A stretch of DNA of 64,000 bases from Acerihabitans sp047324305 (GCF_047324305.1 NZ_CP178740.1:2170001-2234000); one strand, 5' to 3'. Shown: positions 41,762 through 51,161, counted from the first letter of the stretch. The notes: generated by a model from the sequence alone, not told the origin. Program-made: numbers and translations.

Positions 41762-42597
41762 AGGCCAAATGGCTGGCGGTATTGGTCATGCTGCCTTTTG
41801 CGCTGGTGTTCTGTGCTTTCCAAATCGCGCCGCTGGCGTGGATGGCGGTGCATAGCTTCAACAGCGACATCGAAGGCTGGGGGATGGATAACTATCGGCA
41901 AATCCTCGGCTCGCCGTTTTACCGGCAGGCGATCTACTTCTCCCTGCAAATCACCTTCTGGTCCAGCGTATTCGGGTTGCTGATCGCCCTGGTGGGCAGT
42001 TACTCGCTGCGCCAGCTCGGGGTGACGCGCCTGCGCACCGCCGTGATGTCCTTTACCAATATGACCAGCAATTTTACCGGCGTCCCGCTGGCGTTCGCTT
42101 TTGTCATCCTGCTCGGCACCAACGGCTGCGTTACGCTTATTCTGCGCCGTTATGGCTGGCTCGGGGACTTCAGCATCTATTCCAAAACCGGCCTGATGGT
42201 GCTGTACACCTACTTCCAGATCCCGCTCGGGGTGCTGTTGCTGTATCCGGCCTTTGACGGCCTGCGCGAGGACTGGCGCGAATCCGCCGCGTTGCTGGGC
42301 GCGGGCAAGGTGCGTTACTGGCGGCATATCGGCCTGCCGGTGCTGGCGCCGGCCCTGCTGGGCACCTTTGTTATCCTGTTGGCTAACGCCCTGGGCGCCT
42401 ACGCCACGATTTTTGCCCTGACCAGCGGCAATTTCAACGTTATCCCAATCCGTATCGCCGCCCTGGTGGCGGGCGATCTGGAACTTGACCCGAATATGGC
42501 CAGCGCGCTGGGCATGTTCCTGGTACTGCTGATGGTGTTTATCACCCTGGTTCATCGCTGGGTGATGCGCAGGAGCTATACCCATGTACGATCCTGA
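41758..42597 (+). CDS. ABC transporter permease 1
   Basis: A 279-residue inner-membrane permease with about six hydrophobic segments. The first is MLPFALVFCAFQIAPLAWMAV. The cytoplasmic coupling loop is DGLREDWRESAALLGAGKVRYWRHIGLPVL, the EAA motif that docks on the ATPase. Its ATG overlaps the upstream stop (ATGA). It pairs with the next gene to form the heterodimeric channel. Confidence 0.92.
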   Translation: MKAKWLAVLVMLPFALVFCAFQIAPLAWMAVHSFNSDIEGWGMDNYRQILGSPFYRQAIYFSLQITFWSSVFGLLIALVGSYSLRQLGVTRLRTAVMSFTNMTSNFTGVPLAFAFVILLGTNGCVTLILRRYGWLGDFSIYSKTGLMVLYTYFQIPLGVLLLYPAFDGLREDWRESAALLGAGKVRYWRHIGLPVLAPALLGTFVILLANALGAYATIFALTSGNFNVIPIRIAALVAGDLELDPNMASALGMFLVLLMVFITLVHRWVMRRSYTHVRS

Positions 42598-42630
42598 TAA
42601 GTTAGTTGGCGGCAAAACGGGAGGGGGTTG

Positions 42631-43416
42631 ATGACGCGTGCTGAAAACATTTATCACCGCGCCGTGGTCGCGGTGCTGCTGTTTATCCTGCTGCTGCCTT
42701 TGGTGGCGACGCTGGTTTACGCTTTTTCCAGCCAGTGGGGGTCGACGGTGTTGCCGGAAGGGTTCACCTTAAAATGGATGGCCCAGCTCTGGCAGGATCC
42801 GCGTTTCCTGACGGCGCTGTGGCATTCGCTGCTGATTTGTTTTGGCGCGCTGGCCCTTGCCGTTGTACTGGTATTGCCATTAATGTTTGTGATTGCTTAC
42901 TATTTCCCGCAGCTTGATGCCCTGATGAATATTCTGATCCTGCTGCCGTTCGCCGTGCCGCCGGTAGTGTCGTCGGTGGGCCTGCTGCAGCTGTATTCCG
43001 ACGGTCCGCTGGCCATGACCGGCACGCCGTGGATTTTAATCGGCTGTTATTTCACCATCGCGCTGCCGTTTATCTATCGGGCGATCACCAACAATATGCA
43101 GGCCATCCACCTGCGTGATTTGATGGATGCCGCCCAATTGCTCGGCGCCAGTACCTGGCGGGCGGCGCTACTGGTGGTGCTGCCCAACCTGCGCAAGGGC
43201 TGCATGATTGCCGTATTGCTGTCGTTCTCGTTCCTTATCGGCGAGTTTGTCTTTGCCAACCTGCTGGTGGGCAACCGTTTCGAGACGCTGCAGGTCTATC
43301 TTTATAATAGCCGCAACGGCAGCGGCCATTTCACCAGCGCCCTGGTGATCTCCTATTTCCTGGTGGTCTTGCTGCTGACGCTGGTGGCGAATTCCGTGAA
43401 TAAGGGCAAGGAATAA
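42631..43416 (+). CDS. ABC transporter permease 2
   Basis: A 261-residue inner-membrane permease with about six hydrophobic segments. The EAA coupling loop is HLRDLMDAAQLLGASTWRAALLVVLPNL. The ORF can start at TTG 42628, but ATG at 42631 follows GGGAGGGGG closely and is chosen. It ends two bases before the ATPase gene. The two permeases differ in sequence, as in the Salmonella PhnU/PhnV arrangement. Confidence 0.92.
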   Translation: MTRAENIYHRAVVAVLLFILLLPLVATLVYAFSSQWGSTVLPEGFTLKWMAQLWQDPRFLTALWHSLLICFGALALAVVLVLPLMFVIAYYFPQLDALMNILILLPFAVPPVVSSVGLLQLYSDGPLAMTGTPWILIGCYFTIALPFIYRAITNNMQAIHLRDLMDAAQLLGASTWRAALLVVLPNLRKGCMIAVLLSFSFLIGEFVFANLLVGNRFETLQVYLYNSRNGSGHFTSALVISYFLVVLLLTLVANSVNKGKE

Positions 43417-43418
43417 TC

Positions 43419-44411
43419 ATGTCTTATCTGGCGGTAAAACAGCTTAATAAACATTATGGTCCGACCCAGGTGTTCGAAAATATCGATTTCGATGCTGCGG
43501 AAGGCGAATTTGTTACCCTGCTCGGGCCGAGCGGCTGCGGCAAGTCTACCCTGTTGCGTTGCCTGGCGGGCCTGACGCCGGTGGACAGTGGGCAAATCTT
43601 GTTGCAAGGCGCGGATTTAGTGCCGTTGTCGCCCCAGGACCGCGGTATCGGCATGGTATTCCAGAGCTATGCGTTGTTCCCGAATATGACGGTCACCGGC
43701 AACGTGGCCTTTGGCCTGAAAATGCAAAAGCTGGCGGCGACCGAGATCACGCGCCGCGTCAACGAGGTGCTGGAACTGGTGGAACTGCATGAGTTCGCCC
43801 ACCGGTATCCGCATCAGCTCTCCGGCGGCCAATGCCAGCGGGTGGCTCTGGCGCGTTCGCTCGTCACCCGTCCCCGGCTGCTGCTGCTGGATGAGCCGCT
43901 ATCGGCCCTGGATGCCCGCATCCGCAAGCATTTGCGCGACCAAATCCGGCGTATTCAGCAAGAATTGCGGCTGACCGCCATTTTTGTTACGCACGATCAG
44001 GAAGAAGCGCTGACCTTATCCGACCGCGTGGTGCTGATGAATAAAGGTAAAATCGTGCAAAACGGCAGCGCCGAAACGCTTTATACCCAGCCGGTGGACG
44101 CCTTTGCCGCCGGGTTTATCGGCAGTTATAACCTGTTAAGCCCGGATCAGGCCGCGCTGTTGACCGGGCGCGGCTGGCGGGGCCGGGTCGCCGTGCGGCC
44201 TGAGTCTATTATGCTGTTGCCGGCCGGGCAGGGCATTAGCGCGCGCGTCGACGGCCACAGCCTGTTGGGTAATGTGATCCGTTATCGCGTGTCGGCGCAG
44301 GGGGTCGAACTGCTGGTGGATGTGTTGAACCGATCGGTGGCCGATCTGCACCCAAATGGCACGCCGGTTGGTCTACAGTTAGATATAACGACATTATGTG
44401 AGGTGGCATGA
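43419..44411 (+). CDS. ABC transporter ATP-binding protein
   Basis: A 330-residue ATPase. Walker A is GPSGCGKST near residue 35, the Q-loop segment GMVFQSYALFP follows, the signature is LSGGQCQR near 135, Walker B is LLLLDEPLSALDAR, and the H-loop is FVTHDQEEAL. The C-terminal ~90 residues form an OB-type regulatory domain (TOBE), as in MalK/FbpC/PhnT-like proteins. It couples ATP hydrolysis to the two permeases upstream. Its stop overlaps the next start by four bases. Confidence 0.95.
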   Translation: MSYLAVKQLNKHYGPTQVFENIDFDAAEGEFVTLLGPSGCGKSTLLRCLAGLTPVDSGQILLQGADLVPLSPQDRGIGMVFQSYALFPNMTVTGNVAFGLKMQKLAATEITRRVNEVLELVELHEFAHRYPHQLSGGQCQRVALARSLVTRPRLLLLDEPLSALDARIRKHLRDQIRRIQQELRLTAIFVTHDQEEALTLSDRVVLMNKGKIVQNGSAETLYTQPVDAFAAGFIGSYNLLSPDQAALLTGRGWRGRVAVRPESIMLLPAGQGISARVDGHSLLGNVIRYRVSAQGVELLVDVLNRSVADLHPNGTPVGLQLDITTLCEVA

Positions 44412-45058
44412 GCCTGGCGTTATTTGATTTGGATGACACACTGATTGATGGAGACTGCGCCAGCCTGTGGAGCCAGTACATGCTGACGCTGGGCTGGGCG
44501 CAACGCGACGGATTTGTGCAACGGGAACAGGCATTAATGCTACAGTACCGGCAGGGGACATTATCCATGGAAGAATATATGTCGTTTACCCTGGAGCCGC
44601 TGATCGGCCGTTCTACGGATGAAGTGGCGCAGTGCGTGGAGGCCTTTATCGACGAGGCGATCGTTCCCTGCATACGTGAGCCCGCCCGGCGCTGTATCGC
44701 CGAACATCAACGCCGCGGGGATCGGAACGTTATTATTTCGGCGTCCGGCGAACATTTGGTGACGCCGATTGCGCGCCGCTTCGGCGTCGCTGAAACCTTG
44801 TCGATACAACTTGAAGTTTATGACGATTCTTATACCGGTAAAACCTGTGGCGTATTAACTTATCGGGAGGGGAAAGTGTCCAGGCTGCTGGACCTGATCG
44901 AGGGCAAGGAGTCAATGTTGGCGCAGGCCAGCTTTTATTCCGACTCGTGTAATGACCTGCCGTTATTAAGTCAGGTGGGTTATCCTTATGCCGTTAATCC
45001 CGACGGTATCCTGCTTCGGCATGCACAACAGGCTGGATGGCCGGTTTTGCAATGGTAA
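44408..45058 (+). CDS. HAD-superfamily phosphatase (subfamily IB, SerB-like)
   Basis: A 216-residue haloacid-dehalogenase-type phosphatase. Motif I is ALFDLDDTLIDGD at residues 4-16 with the nucleophile and acid/base aspartates. Motif II is VIISASGEH, and motif IV YSDSCNDLPLL gives the magnesium-binding acidic residues. A small helical cap lies between motifs I and II. It is the last gene of the operon, overlapping the ATPase stop (ATGA), and is followed 30 bases later by yjbB. It is not PhnX-like in its cap. A role removing phosphate from the product of the upstream hydrolase is an inference. Confidence 0.88.
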   Translation: MSLALFDLDDTLIDGDCASLWSQYMLTLGWAQRDGFVQREQALMLQYRQGTLSMEEYMSFTLEPLIGRSTDEVAQCVEAFIDEAIVPCIREPARRCIAEHQRRGDRNVIISASGEHLVTPIARRFGVAETLSIQLEVYDDSYTGKTCGVLTYREGKVSRLLDLIEGKESMLAQASFYSDSCNDLPLLSQVGYPYAVNPDGILLRHAQQAGWPVLQW

Positions 45059-45088
45059 ATAGTGGGTCATCAAGGAGTTGTAAGAAGC

Positions 45089-46750
45089 GTGTTAACATTG
45101 TTGCATCTGCTTTCCGCGGTAGCGCTGCTGGTTTGGGGGACGCATATTGTCCGTACCGGGATCATGCGTGTCTACGGTGCCCGCCTGCGGCAGGTGCTGA
45201 GCAGAAGCGTAGAAAAAAAACCGATGGCGTTCATGGCGGGCATCGGCGTTACGGCGCTGGTCCAAAGCAGTAACGCCACGGCAATGCTGGTCACCTCGTT
45301 TGTCGCCCAGGGCCTGGTGGCGCTGACGCCGGCCCTGGTGATTATCCTGGGCGCCGATGTCGGTACCGCGCTGATGGCCCGGGTGCTGACGTTTGACTTA
45401 TCCTGGCTCTCCCCCCTGCTGATCTTTATCGGCGTCTGCCTGTTCCTGAGCCGTAAGCAATCGCGCGTCGGCCAGATAGGCCGGGTGTGTATCGGCCTGG
45501 GCCTGATCCTGCTGGCGCTGGAGCTGATTGTCGCCGCCTCGACCCCCATTACCCAGGCCAACGGCGTCAAGGTGCTGTTCTCATCACTGACCGGCGATGT
45601 GGTGCTCGACGCCCTGCTCGGCGCGCTGTTCGCCATTATCAGCTACTCAAGCCTGGCGGCGGTGCTGCTGACCGCGACGCTGACCGCCACCGATGTGATT
45701 TCCTTTAAGGTGGCCCTGTGCCTGGTTATCGGCGCCAACCTGGGCAGCGGCATCCTGGCGATGATCAACGCCAGCGGGCAAAACGCGGAAGGCAAACGCG
45801 TGGCGCTGGGCAGCCTGCTGTTCAAGCTGGTGGGCGGCTTGGTGGTATTGCCGGCCATCTCATTCCTGGCCGGCCTGCTTGGGCGCCTGCCGGTCAGCGC
45901 CTCGGAGCTGGTGATCTATTTCCATGTTTTTTATAACCTGATTCGCTGCCTGCTCCTGGTGCCGTTCGCCGGGCCGATGGCGCGCTTATGTACACAATGG
46001 ATCGGCGATACGGCGGTCGGCGACGTGGGCGTGCGCCCGCGTCATCTGGATACCAGCGCCCTGGATACGCCCGCGCTGGCGCTGGCCAATGCCTCGCGGG
46101 AAACACTGCGCATGGGCGATGTGGTGGAAAGCATGCTGCTGCTGCTTCGTGAAGTGCTGCACGGCCAGCCGAATAAAGACCGGGAAATACGCCGGCTGGA
46201 TGATGATGTCGACGTGCTGTACACCGCCATCAAACTCTATCTGGCCCAGATGCCGAAAGAGGATCTGGAGGAAGCGGATTCCCGCCGCTGGGCCGAGATT
46301 ATCGAAATGGCGCTCAACCTGGAACAGGCCGGGGATATTATCGAGCGCATGGCCGGGGATGTGGCCGCCAAGTCTCTGGCCACGCGCCGGGCCTTTTCCA
46401 CCGAGGGGCTGCAGGAGCTTGATACGCTGCACGAACAGCTGATGTCCAACCTGCGCCTGAGCCTGTCGGTGTTCCTGACCGGCGATATCACCAGCGCGCG
46501 GCGCCTGCGCCGCGCCAAACATCGGTTTCGCATTACCGACCGGCGCTATGCCCATGCCCATGTGGATCGCCTCCATCAGCAAAATGTGCAGAGCCTGGAA
46601 ACCAGTTCGCTGCACCTTGGGCTGCTCGGGGATATGAAGCGGATGAACTCCCTATTCTGTTCGGTGGCCTATAACGCGTTGGAACTCAATGAAGAGGACG
46701 AGGCGGAAGAGAATGAGGAGCGGCGCGACAAGGCATCCACCCCGCTCTAA
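45089..46750 (+). CDS. yjbB: Na/Pi-cotransporter-family phosphate exporter
   Basis: Inner-membrane protein of 553 residues related to NptA/PiT-like Na/Pi cotransporters; E. coli YjbB exports phosphate. The N-terminal half has about eight hydrophobic segments with duplicated motifs VQSSNATAMLVTSF and SYSSLAAVLLTAT. The C-terminal half is a soluble PhoU-like helical region. The GTG at 45089 matches the E. coli start and follows AAGGAG. It may be read through from the HAD gene. The genes pepE and rluF, which follow in E. coli, are missing here. Confidence 0.93.
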   Translation: MLTLLHLLSAVALLVWGTHIVRTGIMRVYGARLRQVLSRSVEKKPMAFMAGIGVTALVQSSNATAMLVTSFVAQGLVALTPALVIILGADVGTALMARVLTFDLSWLSPLLIFIGVCLFLSRKQSRVGQIGRVCIGLGLILLALELIVAASTPITQANGVKVLFSSLTGDVVLDALLGALFAIISYSSLAAVLLTATLTATDVISFKVALCLVIGANLGSGILAMINASGQNAEGKRVALGSLLFKLVGGLVVLPAISFLAGLLGRLPVSASELVIYFHVFYNLIRCLLLVPFAGPMARLCTQWIGDTAVGDVGVRPRHLDTSALDTPALALANASRETLRMGDVVESMLLLLREVLHGQPNKDREIRRLDDDVDVLYTAIKLYLAQMPKEDLEEADSRRWAEIIEMALNLEQAGDIIERMAGDVAAKSLATRRAFSTEGLQELDTLHEQLMSNLRLSLSVFLTGDITSARRLRRAKHRFRITDRRYAHAHVDRLHQQNVQSLETSSLHLGLLGDMKRMNSLFCSVAYNALELNEEDEAEENEERRDKASTPL

Positions 46751-46804
46751 AGGCCCGTCATCCCTGGTTGGTCCGGGCGCCCGCGCGCCCGTGCGGGGAT
46801 AACG

Positions 46805-48166
46805 TCAACCAAACAGGTTGTGGTGCAGGGTCTTGACCACTTGTTCCGCGTCCTGTCCCGGCACCAGCAGGCACAGGTTATGGCTGCTGGCGCCATAGCA
46901 GATCAGCCGGATATTAAACGGGTCCAGTACGCCAAATACATCTTTACCCACCCCGCAGGCCTGGGAGAGCTTATTGCCGATCAGGGCGATCAGCGCCAGG
47001 TTCTCTTCAACCTCCACCCGGCACAGGGATGAGAGTTCCGTCAGCAGGGACGTGGTCAACAGGCTGGCGCTGGACGAAGTCGATCCCGTGGTGTCCATGG
47101 TCAGCGCCACGCTCACCTCGGACGTGGTAATCAAATCCACGGAAATATAATGGCGCGCCAGGATATTGAACACTTCGGCCAGGAATCCGCGCGCCTGCAG
47201 CATATTCAGACTGTGCAGGGTCAGCAGCGTTTGCCGGCGGCGCAGGGCAATGGCGCGGAACAGCGGTGGATTGGGCGTTTTATTGCACACCAGGGTGCCG
47301 CCGGCATGAGGGTCCTTACTGGACCCGACAAAAACCGGAATATCGCTGCGCACCGCCGGCAACAAGGTGGCCGGATGCAGGATTTTGGCGCCGAAGGTGG
47401 CCATTTCCGCCGCCTCCTCGAAACTGATTTCATCAATGCGCTTGGCCTCGGGCACGACGCGCGGGTCGGTGGTATAGATACCGGGCACATCGGTCCAGAT
47501 GTCGATGCGCTGGGCCTGCAGCGCTTCGCCCAGCAGGGCGGCGGTATAATCGCTGCCGCCCCGTCCCAACGTGGTGGTGCGCCCTTTGGCCTCACTGCCG
47601 ATAAAGCCCTGGGTAATGATCAGCGCCGCGTCGATGCGCGGCAGCAGCAGGCTTTGGGTTAATTCCTTCAGGACGGCGATCTCCGGCTCGGCATGGCCGA
47701 AACGGTCATTGGTACGCATCACCTTGCGAATATCGAACCATTGGGCCTGCGCCTGGCGCTGGCGCAGCACCTCAACGAACAGCAGCGTCGACATCAGTTC
47801 GCCGTGGCTGACCAGCTCATCGGTCAGGGCATGGGATGTGGCGAGGCCCGCCGCCTCGGACAGCATGGCGATATTATCGAGCATGCGGTCAATTTCCTCG
47901 CGAATCACCCGCGAATCGGCCAGCCGGTCGATAATGGCATACTGGATGCGGCGGATTTCATCCAGATGAAAGGCGCGGCGCTCGGGTTCTTTGCCTTCAG
48001 CCAGCGCCACCAGCAAATTGGTGACGCCCGCCGAGGCGGACAACACCACCAGACGGACGGCGGCATTGGACAGCACGATATCCGCGCTGCGGTTCATCGC
48101 GTCGTAATCGGCGACGCTGGTGCCGCCGAACTTCGCCACGATAGGGGACTGTATTGATTCTGCCAT
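46805..48166 (-). CDS. lysC: Lysine-sensitive aspartokinase III
   Basis: Phosphorylates aspartate, the entry step of the lysine, threonine and methionine pathway. The 453-residue enzyme begins with the kinase motif VAKFGGTSVADYDAMNRSADI. It contains GRGGSDYTAALLGEAL and ends with two ACT regulatory domains (about 300-453) that bind lysine. A lysine riboswitch lies in the leader. It is convergent with yjbB. A GC-rich hairpin between them lacks a T-run. Confidence 0.97.
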   Translation of the reverse strand: MAESIQSPIVAKFGGTSVADYDAMNRSADIVLSNAAVRLVVLSASAGVTNLLVALAEGKEPERRAFHLDEIRRIQYAIIDRLADSRVIREEIDRMLDNIAMLSEAAGLATSHALTDELVSHGELMSTLLFVEVLRQRQAQAQWFDIRKVMRTNDRFGHAEPEIAVLKELTQSLLLPRIDAALIITQGFIGSEAKGRTTTLGRGGSDYTAALLGEALQAQRIDIWTDVPGIYTTDPRVVPEAKRIDEISFEEAAEMATFGAKILHPATLLPAVRSDIPVFVGSSKDPHAGGTLVCNKTPNPPLFRAIALRRRQTLLTLHSLNMLQARGFLAEVFNILARHYISVDLITTSEVSVALTMDTTGSTSSSASLLTTSLLTELSSLCRVEVEENLALIALIGNKLSQACGVGKDVFGVLDPFNIRLICYGASSHNLCLLVPGQDAEQVVKTLHHNLFG

Positions 48167-48283
48167 GCTATTAATGCCTCTAATGCCTCGTGTCAGGATG
48201 CCATCCTTGATGACAACATATTAAGCTTTTGGCACGAGTCAGGGGCGGGAAACAGGGAGCAGGCGTAGAAGACTACGGTACAC

Positions 48284-48469
48284 CCAGAAGCGCCCCACCG
48301 TGCCTATCGCCAATGGCGAAAATGCCGGTGACAACCCATGGGATTCAGCCCATGCGGCCGGTAACGCCGGCCCGTTTGCCGTACGCTGCCTCGGCGTCGC
48401 TCCCCCTTGGGTTTCATCAGCGGAAAACGGATCCTCCGAAACCTTGCCTGGGCGACGCGCCTCTTCTGG
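48284..48469 (-). promoter_or_regulatory. Lysine riboswitch (L-box) of lysC
   Basis: On the minus strand the element starts CCAGAAGAGGCGCGTCGCCCA and ends CGCTTCTGGGTG, so P1 is CCAGAAG / CTTCTGG. Core pieces CTGATGAAACCC, AGGGGGAGCGACGCCGAGGC and GGCTGAATCCCATGGGTTGTCACCGG are aligned with E. coli lysC. It ends about 118 bases before the lysC ATG. A further hairpin near 48192-48215 (AGGAT / ATCCT, with outer TGTCA / TGACA) may form the expression platform that hides the ribosome-binding site. Confidence 0.95.
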
Positions 48470-48659
48470 TTCACGCAACGGGTGCGCTACTAGGACCTTA
48501 CAAATAGCGGGTAATTACCCCGGTGTCAACGGGCAGCGCATGATGCAAACGCATTTATCCTGAAAAGAGGGCAATCGCAAGAAAAGGGGTCGCAACTCGT
48601 GAGCTACGCGATACAATCATTGTCATCACGTCTTTTTATTCTCAATAAGAGCGTTGCCT

Positions 48660-50309
48660 ATGAAAAACATAAACCCTAGCCACACCGCGGCCTGGAAAGC
48701 GCTGCAGCAGCATTTTGAACACATGAAGGATGTTACCATCAGCGAACTGTTCGCCAGGGACAACTCCCGTTTCGACACCTTCTCCGCCACCTTTGACGAC
48801 CAGATGCTGGTCGATTATTCCAAAAATCGCATTACCCATGAAACGCTGGAAAAATTGCAGGCCCTGGCCCGGGAGTGCGATCTCGACGGGGCTATCAAGT
48901 CGATGTTCTCCGGTGAAAAGATCAACCGCACCGAAGATCGCGCGGTGTTGCACGTGGCCCTGCGTAACCGCAGCAACACGCCGATCCTGGTGGACGGCAA
49001 AGACGTGATGCCGGATGTGAACGCGGTATTGGCCAAGATCAAGCAATTCTGCCACCGGGTCATCGGCGGTGAATGGAAAGGCTATACCGGCAAAGCGATC
49101 ACTGACGTGGTGAATATCGGTATCGGCGGCTCGGATCTCGGGCCTTATATGGCGACCGAAGCGCTGCGCCCGTTTAAAAACCACCTGACCATGCACTTCG
49201 TATCCAATGTCGACGGCACCCATATCGCCGAAACGGTCAAGCACCTCGACCCGGCCACCACCCTGTTCCTGGTGGCGTCGAAAACCTTTACCACCCAGGA
49301 AACCATGACCAACGCCCACAGCGCGCGCGATTGGTTCCTGCAGACCGCCGGCGATGAAAAACACGTCGCCAGGCACTTTGCCGCCCTGTCCACCAATGCC
49401 AAGGCCGTGGGTGAATTCGGCATCGATACCGACAATATGTTTGAGTTCTGGGACTGGGTCGGCGGCCGTTATTCCCTGTGGTCGGCCATCGGCCTGTCCA
49501 TTGCCCTGTCCGTGGGTTTTGACAATTTTGAACAGCTGCTCAGCGGCGCCCATGCCATGGATCGTCATTTCCGGGACACCCCGGCGGAACAAAACCTGCC
49601 GGTGCTGCTGGCCTTGATCGGCATTTGGTATAACAATTTCTACGGCATGGAAACAGAAGCCATCCTGCCCTACGATCAGTATATGCACCGTTTCCCCGCG
49701 TATTTCCAGCAGGGTAATATGGAGTCCAACGGCAAGTACGTGGATCGCAACGGCCATCCGGTGGATTACCAAACCGGCCCGATTATTTGGGGTGAACCGG
49801 GCACCAACGGCCAGCATGCCTTTTACCAGCTGATTCACCAGGGCACCAAAGTGGTTCCCTGCGATTTTATCGCCCCGGCGATAAGCCATAATCCGCTCAG
49901 CGATCATCACGCCAAGCTGCTGTCGAACTTCTTTGCGCAAACCGAGGCCCTGGCGTTTGGTAAATCTTTGCAGGTGGTCGAGGACGAATTCGCGGCGGCG
50001 GGTAAAACCCCGGATCAGGTCGGGCACGTGGCGCCTTTCAAAGTCTTCGCCGGCAATCGGCCGACCAATTCCATACTGCTCAGGGAAATCACCCCTTACA
50101 GCCTGGGCGCGCTGATTGCGCTGTATGAACATAAAATCTTCACCCAGGGCGTTATCCTGAACATCTACACCTTTGACCAATGGGGCGTGGAACTGGGTAA
50201 ACAGCTGGCGAACCGGATCCTGCCGGAACTGGCGGCCGATGACCGGGTCACCAGCCATGACAGCTCCACCAATGGCCTGATTAACCGCTTTAAAAACTGG
50301 CGCGGCTGA
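48660..50309 (+). CDS. pgi: Glucose-6-phosphate isomerase
   Basis: Interconverts glucose 6-phosphate and fructose 6-phosphate. The 549-residue protein starts MKNINPSHTAAWKALQQHFE and shows the substrate-binding NIGIGGSDLGP, SNVDGTHIAE and WVGGRYSLWSAIG signatures and the catalytic YQLIHQGTKVVPCDFI region. The open frame begins two codons earlier at TTG, but ATG at 48660 is the E. coli start. It stands alone, divergent from lysC. Mutual use with edd and gntK is only metabolic. Confidence 0.98.
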   Translation: MKNINPSHTAAWKALQQHFEHMKDVTISELFARDNSRFDTFSATFDDQMLVDYSKNRITHETLEKLQALARECDLDGAIKSMFSGEKINRTEDRAVLHVALRNRSNTPILVDGKDVMPDVNAVLAKIKQFCHRVIGGEWKGYTGKAITDVVNIGIGGSDLGPYMATEALRPFKNHLTMHFVSNVDGTHIAETVKHLDPATTLFLVASKTFTTQETMTNAHSARDWFLQTAGDEKHVARHFAALSTNAKAVGEFGIDTDNMFEFWDWVGGRYSLWSAIGLSIALSVGFDNFEQLLSGAHAMDRHFRDTPAEQNLPVLLALIGIWYNNFYGMETEAILPYDQYMHRFPAYFQQGNMESNGKYVDRNGHPVDYQTGPIIWGEPGTNGQHAFYQLIHQGTKVVPCDFIAPAISHNPLSDHHAKLLSNFFAQTEALAFGKSLQVVEDEFAAAGKTPDQVGHVAPFKVFAGNRPTNSILLREITPYSLGALIALYEHKIFTQGVILNIYTFDQWGVELGKQLANRILPELAADDRVTSHDSSTNGLINRFKNWRG

Positions 50310-50893
50310 TACGCGCCGAAGGCCTTGCAGGACGGCCAGGGAACGGCCGCCGGGAGGCCGGCATACCCGGCGGTTGCGCTGCTTTCGCCGGGTGTTGCAG
50401 AAAACAGCCGTGGTGTTAACTGTTTGTTACTTGGCGGCTTTTTGGCACTCTTTAAGGATTTTCCTAAAAAACTAACCGCGCCTGTTTTCAGAATAAGGCG
50501 CATCGTTGCGGGCAGGGAATATAAAAACCGGCTCTAAGGCCTTATTTTAAAACACGCAGACGGCTTATATACTTTTGGGCGTATAAGCCTCCTCATTGAG
50601 GTACTGACAGCGGAATTATCTGATTTTGCCCCTTGGCGTGAACTTCTCATTCACCGAAAAATTGTGCCCTAAATCGCATTACTGGTGATTAATTTTGCTT
50701 TTATGCAACAAAAAAGGGCATTTCACTACTTTGCCGCGTACCAATGCGGTGTCGCGCATTTTTTCGGCTAAATCAGGGATGATGAATGCAAGATATATTT
50801 TATTGCATTATATTCCTTTATGATGCTTATATAAGGCAAATCATCATTTCATTGCTTTATAGTCATCATCCTCATGAATCAAAGGTAATAAAT
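50310..50893. other. Long intergenic region upstream of yjbE
   Basis: 584 bases without a convincing gene. The first 200 bases are GC-rich, the rest AT-rich. An 8-bp inverted repeat GGCTTATA (50562-50569) / TATAAGCC (50582-50589) may end pgi transcription. Near 50810-50820 ATATTCCTTTA resembles half of an RcsB box, which would fit Rcs control of yjbEFGH in E. coli, but the other half is poor. Confidence 0.45.
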
Positions 50894-51148
50894 ATGAATA
50901 AACTGTTTAGTGTAGTAATGGCTGCAATGTTGATGGCTAGTGGTTCTTATGCGTTAGCTGCCACGCCGGGTAACAGTAGCGGTAACACCGAGACTGCTTC
51001 TGGTCTGAGCGCCGGGGCTGCCACGGCAGTCGGCGTTGGTGCGGTCGCACTGTTAGCTGGAGTGGCCTTAATCGGCGCTCATAATGACGATAACGGTGAC
51101 GGTAATGGCAATACCGGTACCGGCACCACCACCTCAACGGTGCAGTAA
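50894..51148 (+). CDS. yjbE: Small secreted Thr/Gly-rich protein YjbE
   Basis: An 84-residue exported protein encoded first in the yjbEFGH extracellular-polysaccharide operon. The signal peptide is MNKLFSVVMAAMLMASGSYALAA. The mature part has a Ser/Ala/Gly-rich stretch, a hydrophobic TAVGVGAVALLAGVALIGAH and a Gly/Asn/Thr tail ending TTTSTVQ, as in E. coli YjbE. The frame is open 36 codons upstream, but this ATG gives the signal peptide and the family length. An intrinsic terminator follows, so it is probably made in excess over YjbFGH. Confidence 0.88.
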   Translation: MNKLFSVVMAAMLMASGSYALAATPGNSSGNTETASGLSAGAATAVGVGAVALLAGVALIGAHNDDNGDGNGNTGTGTTTSTVQ

Positions 51149-51161
51149 TAATAACTATTCG

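Noticed and set aside
41572..42657. A 361-codon antisense frame over the permease 1 gene
   Set aside because: The plus strand encodes a clear permease with an EAA loop; the minus-strand product is Gln/His-rich without recognisable features.
46774..46791. GC-rich hairpin CGGGCG / CGCCCG between yjbB and lysC as a terminator
   Set aside because: Only 6 bp of stem and no T-run on either strand, so not convincing as an intrinsic terminator.
48642..50258. A 538-codon open frame antisense to pgi
   Set aside because: Shadow of pgi caused by GC-rich codon use; composition (His/Gln/Gly-rich) is not protein-like.
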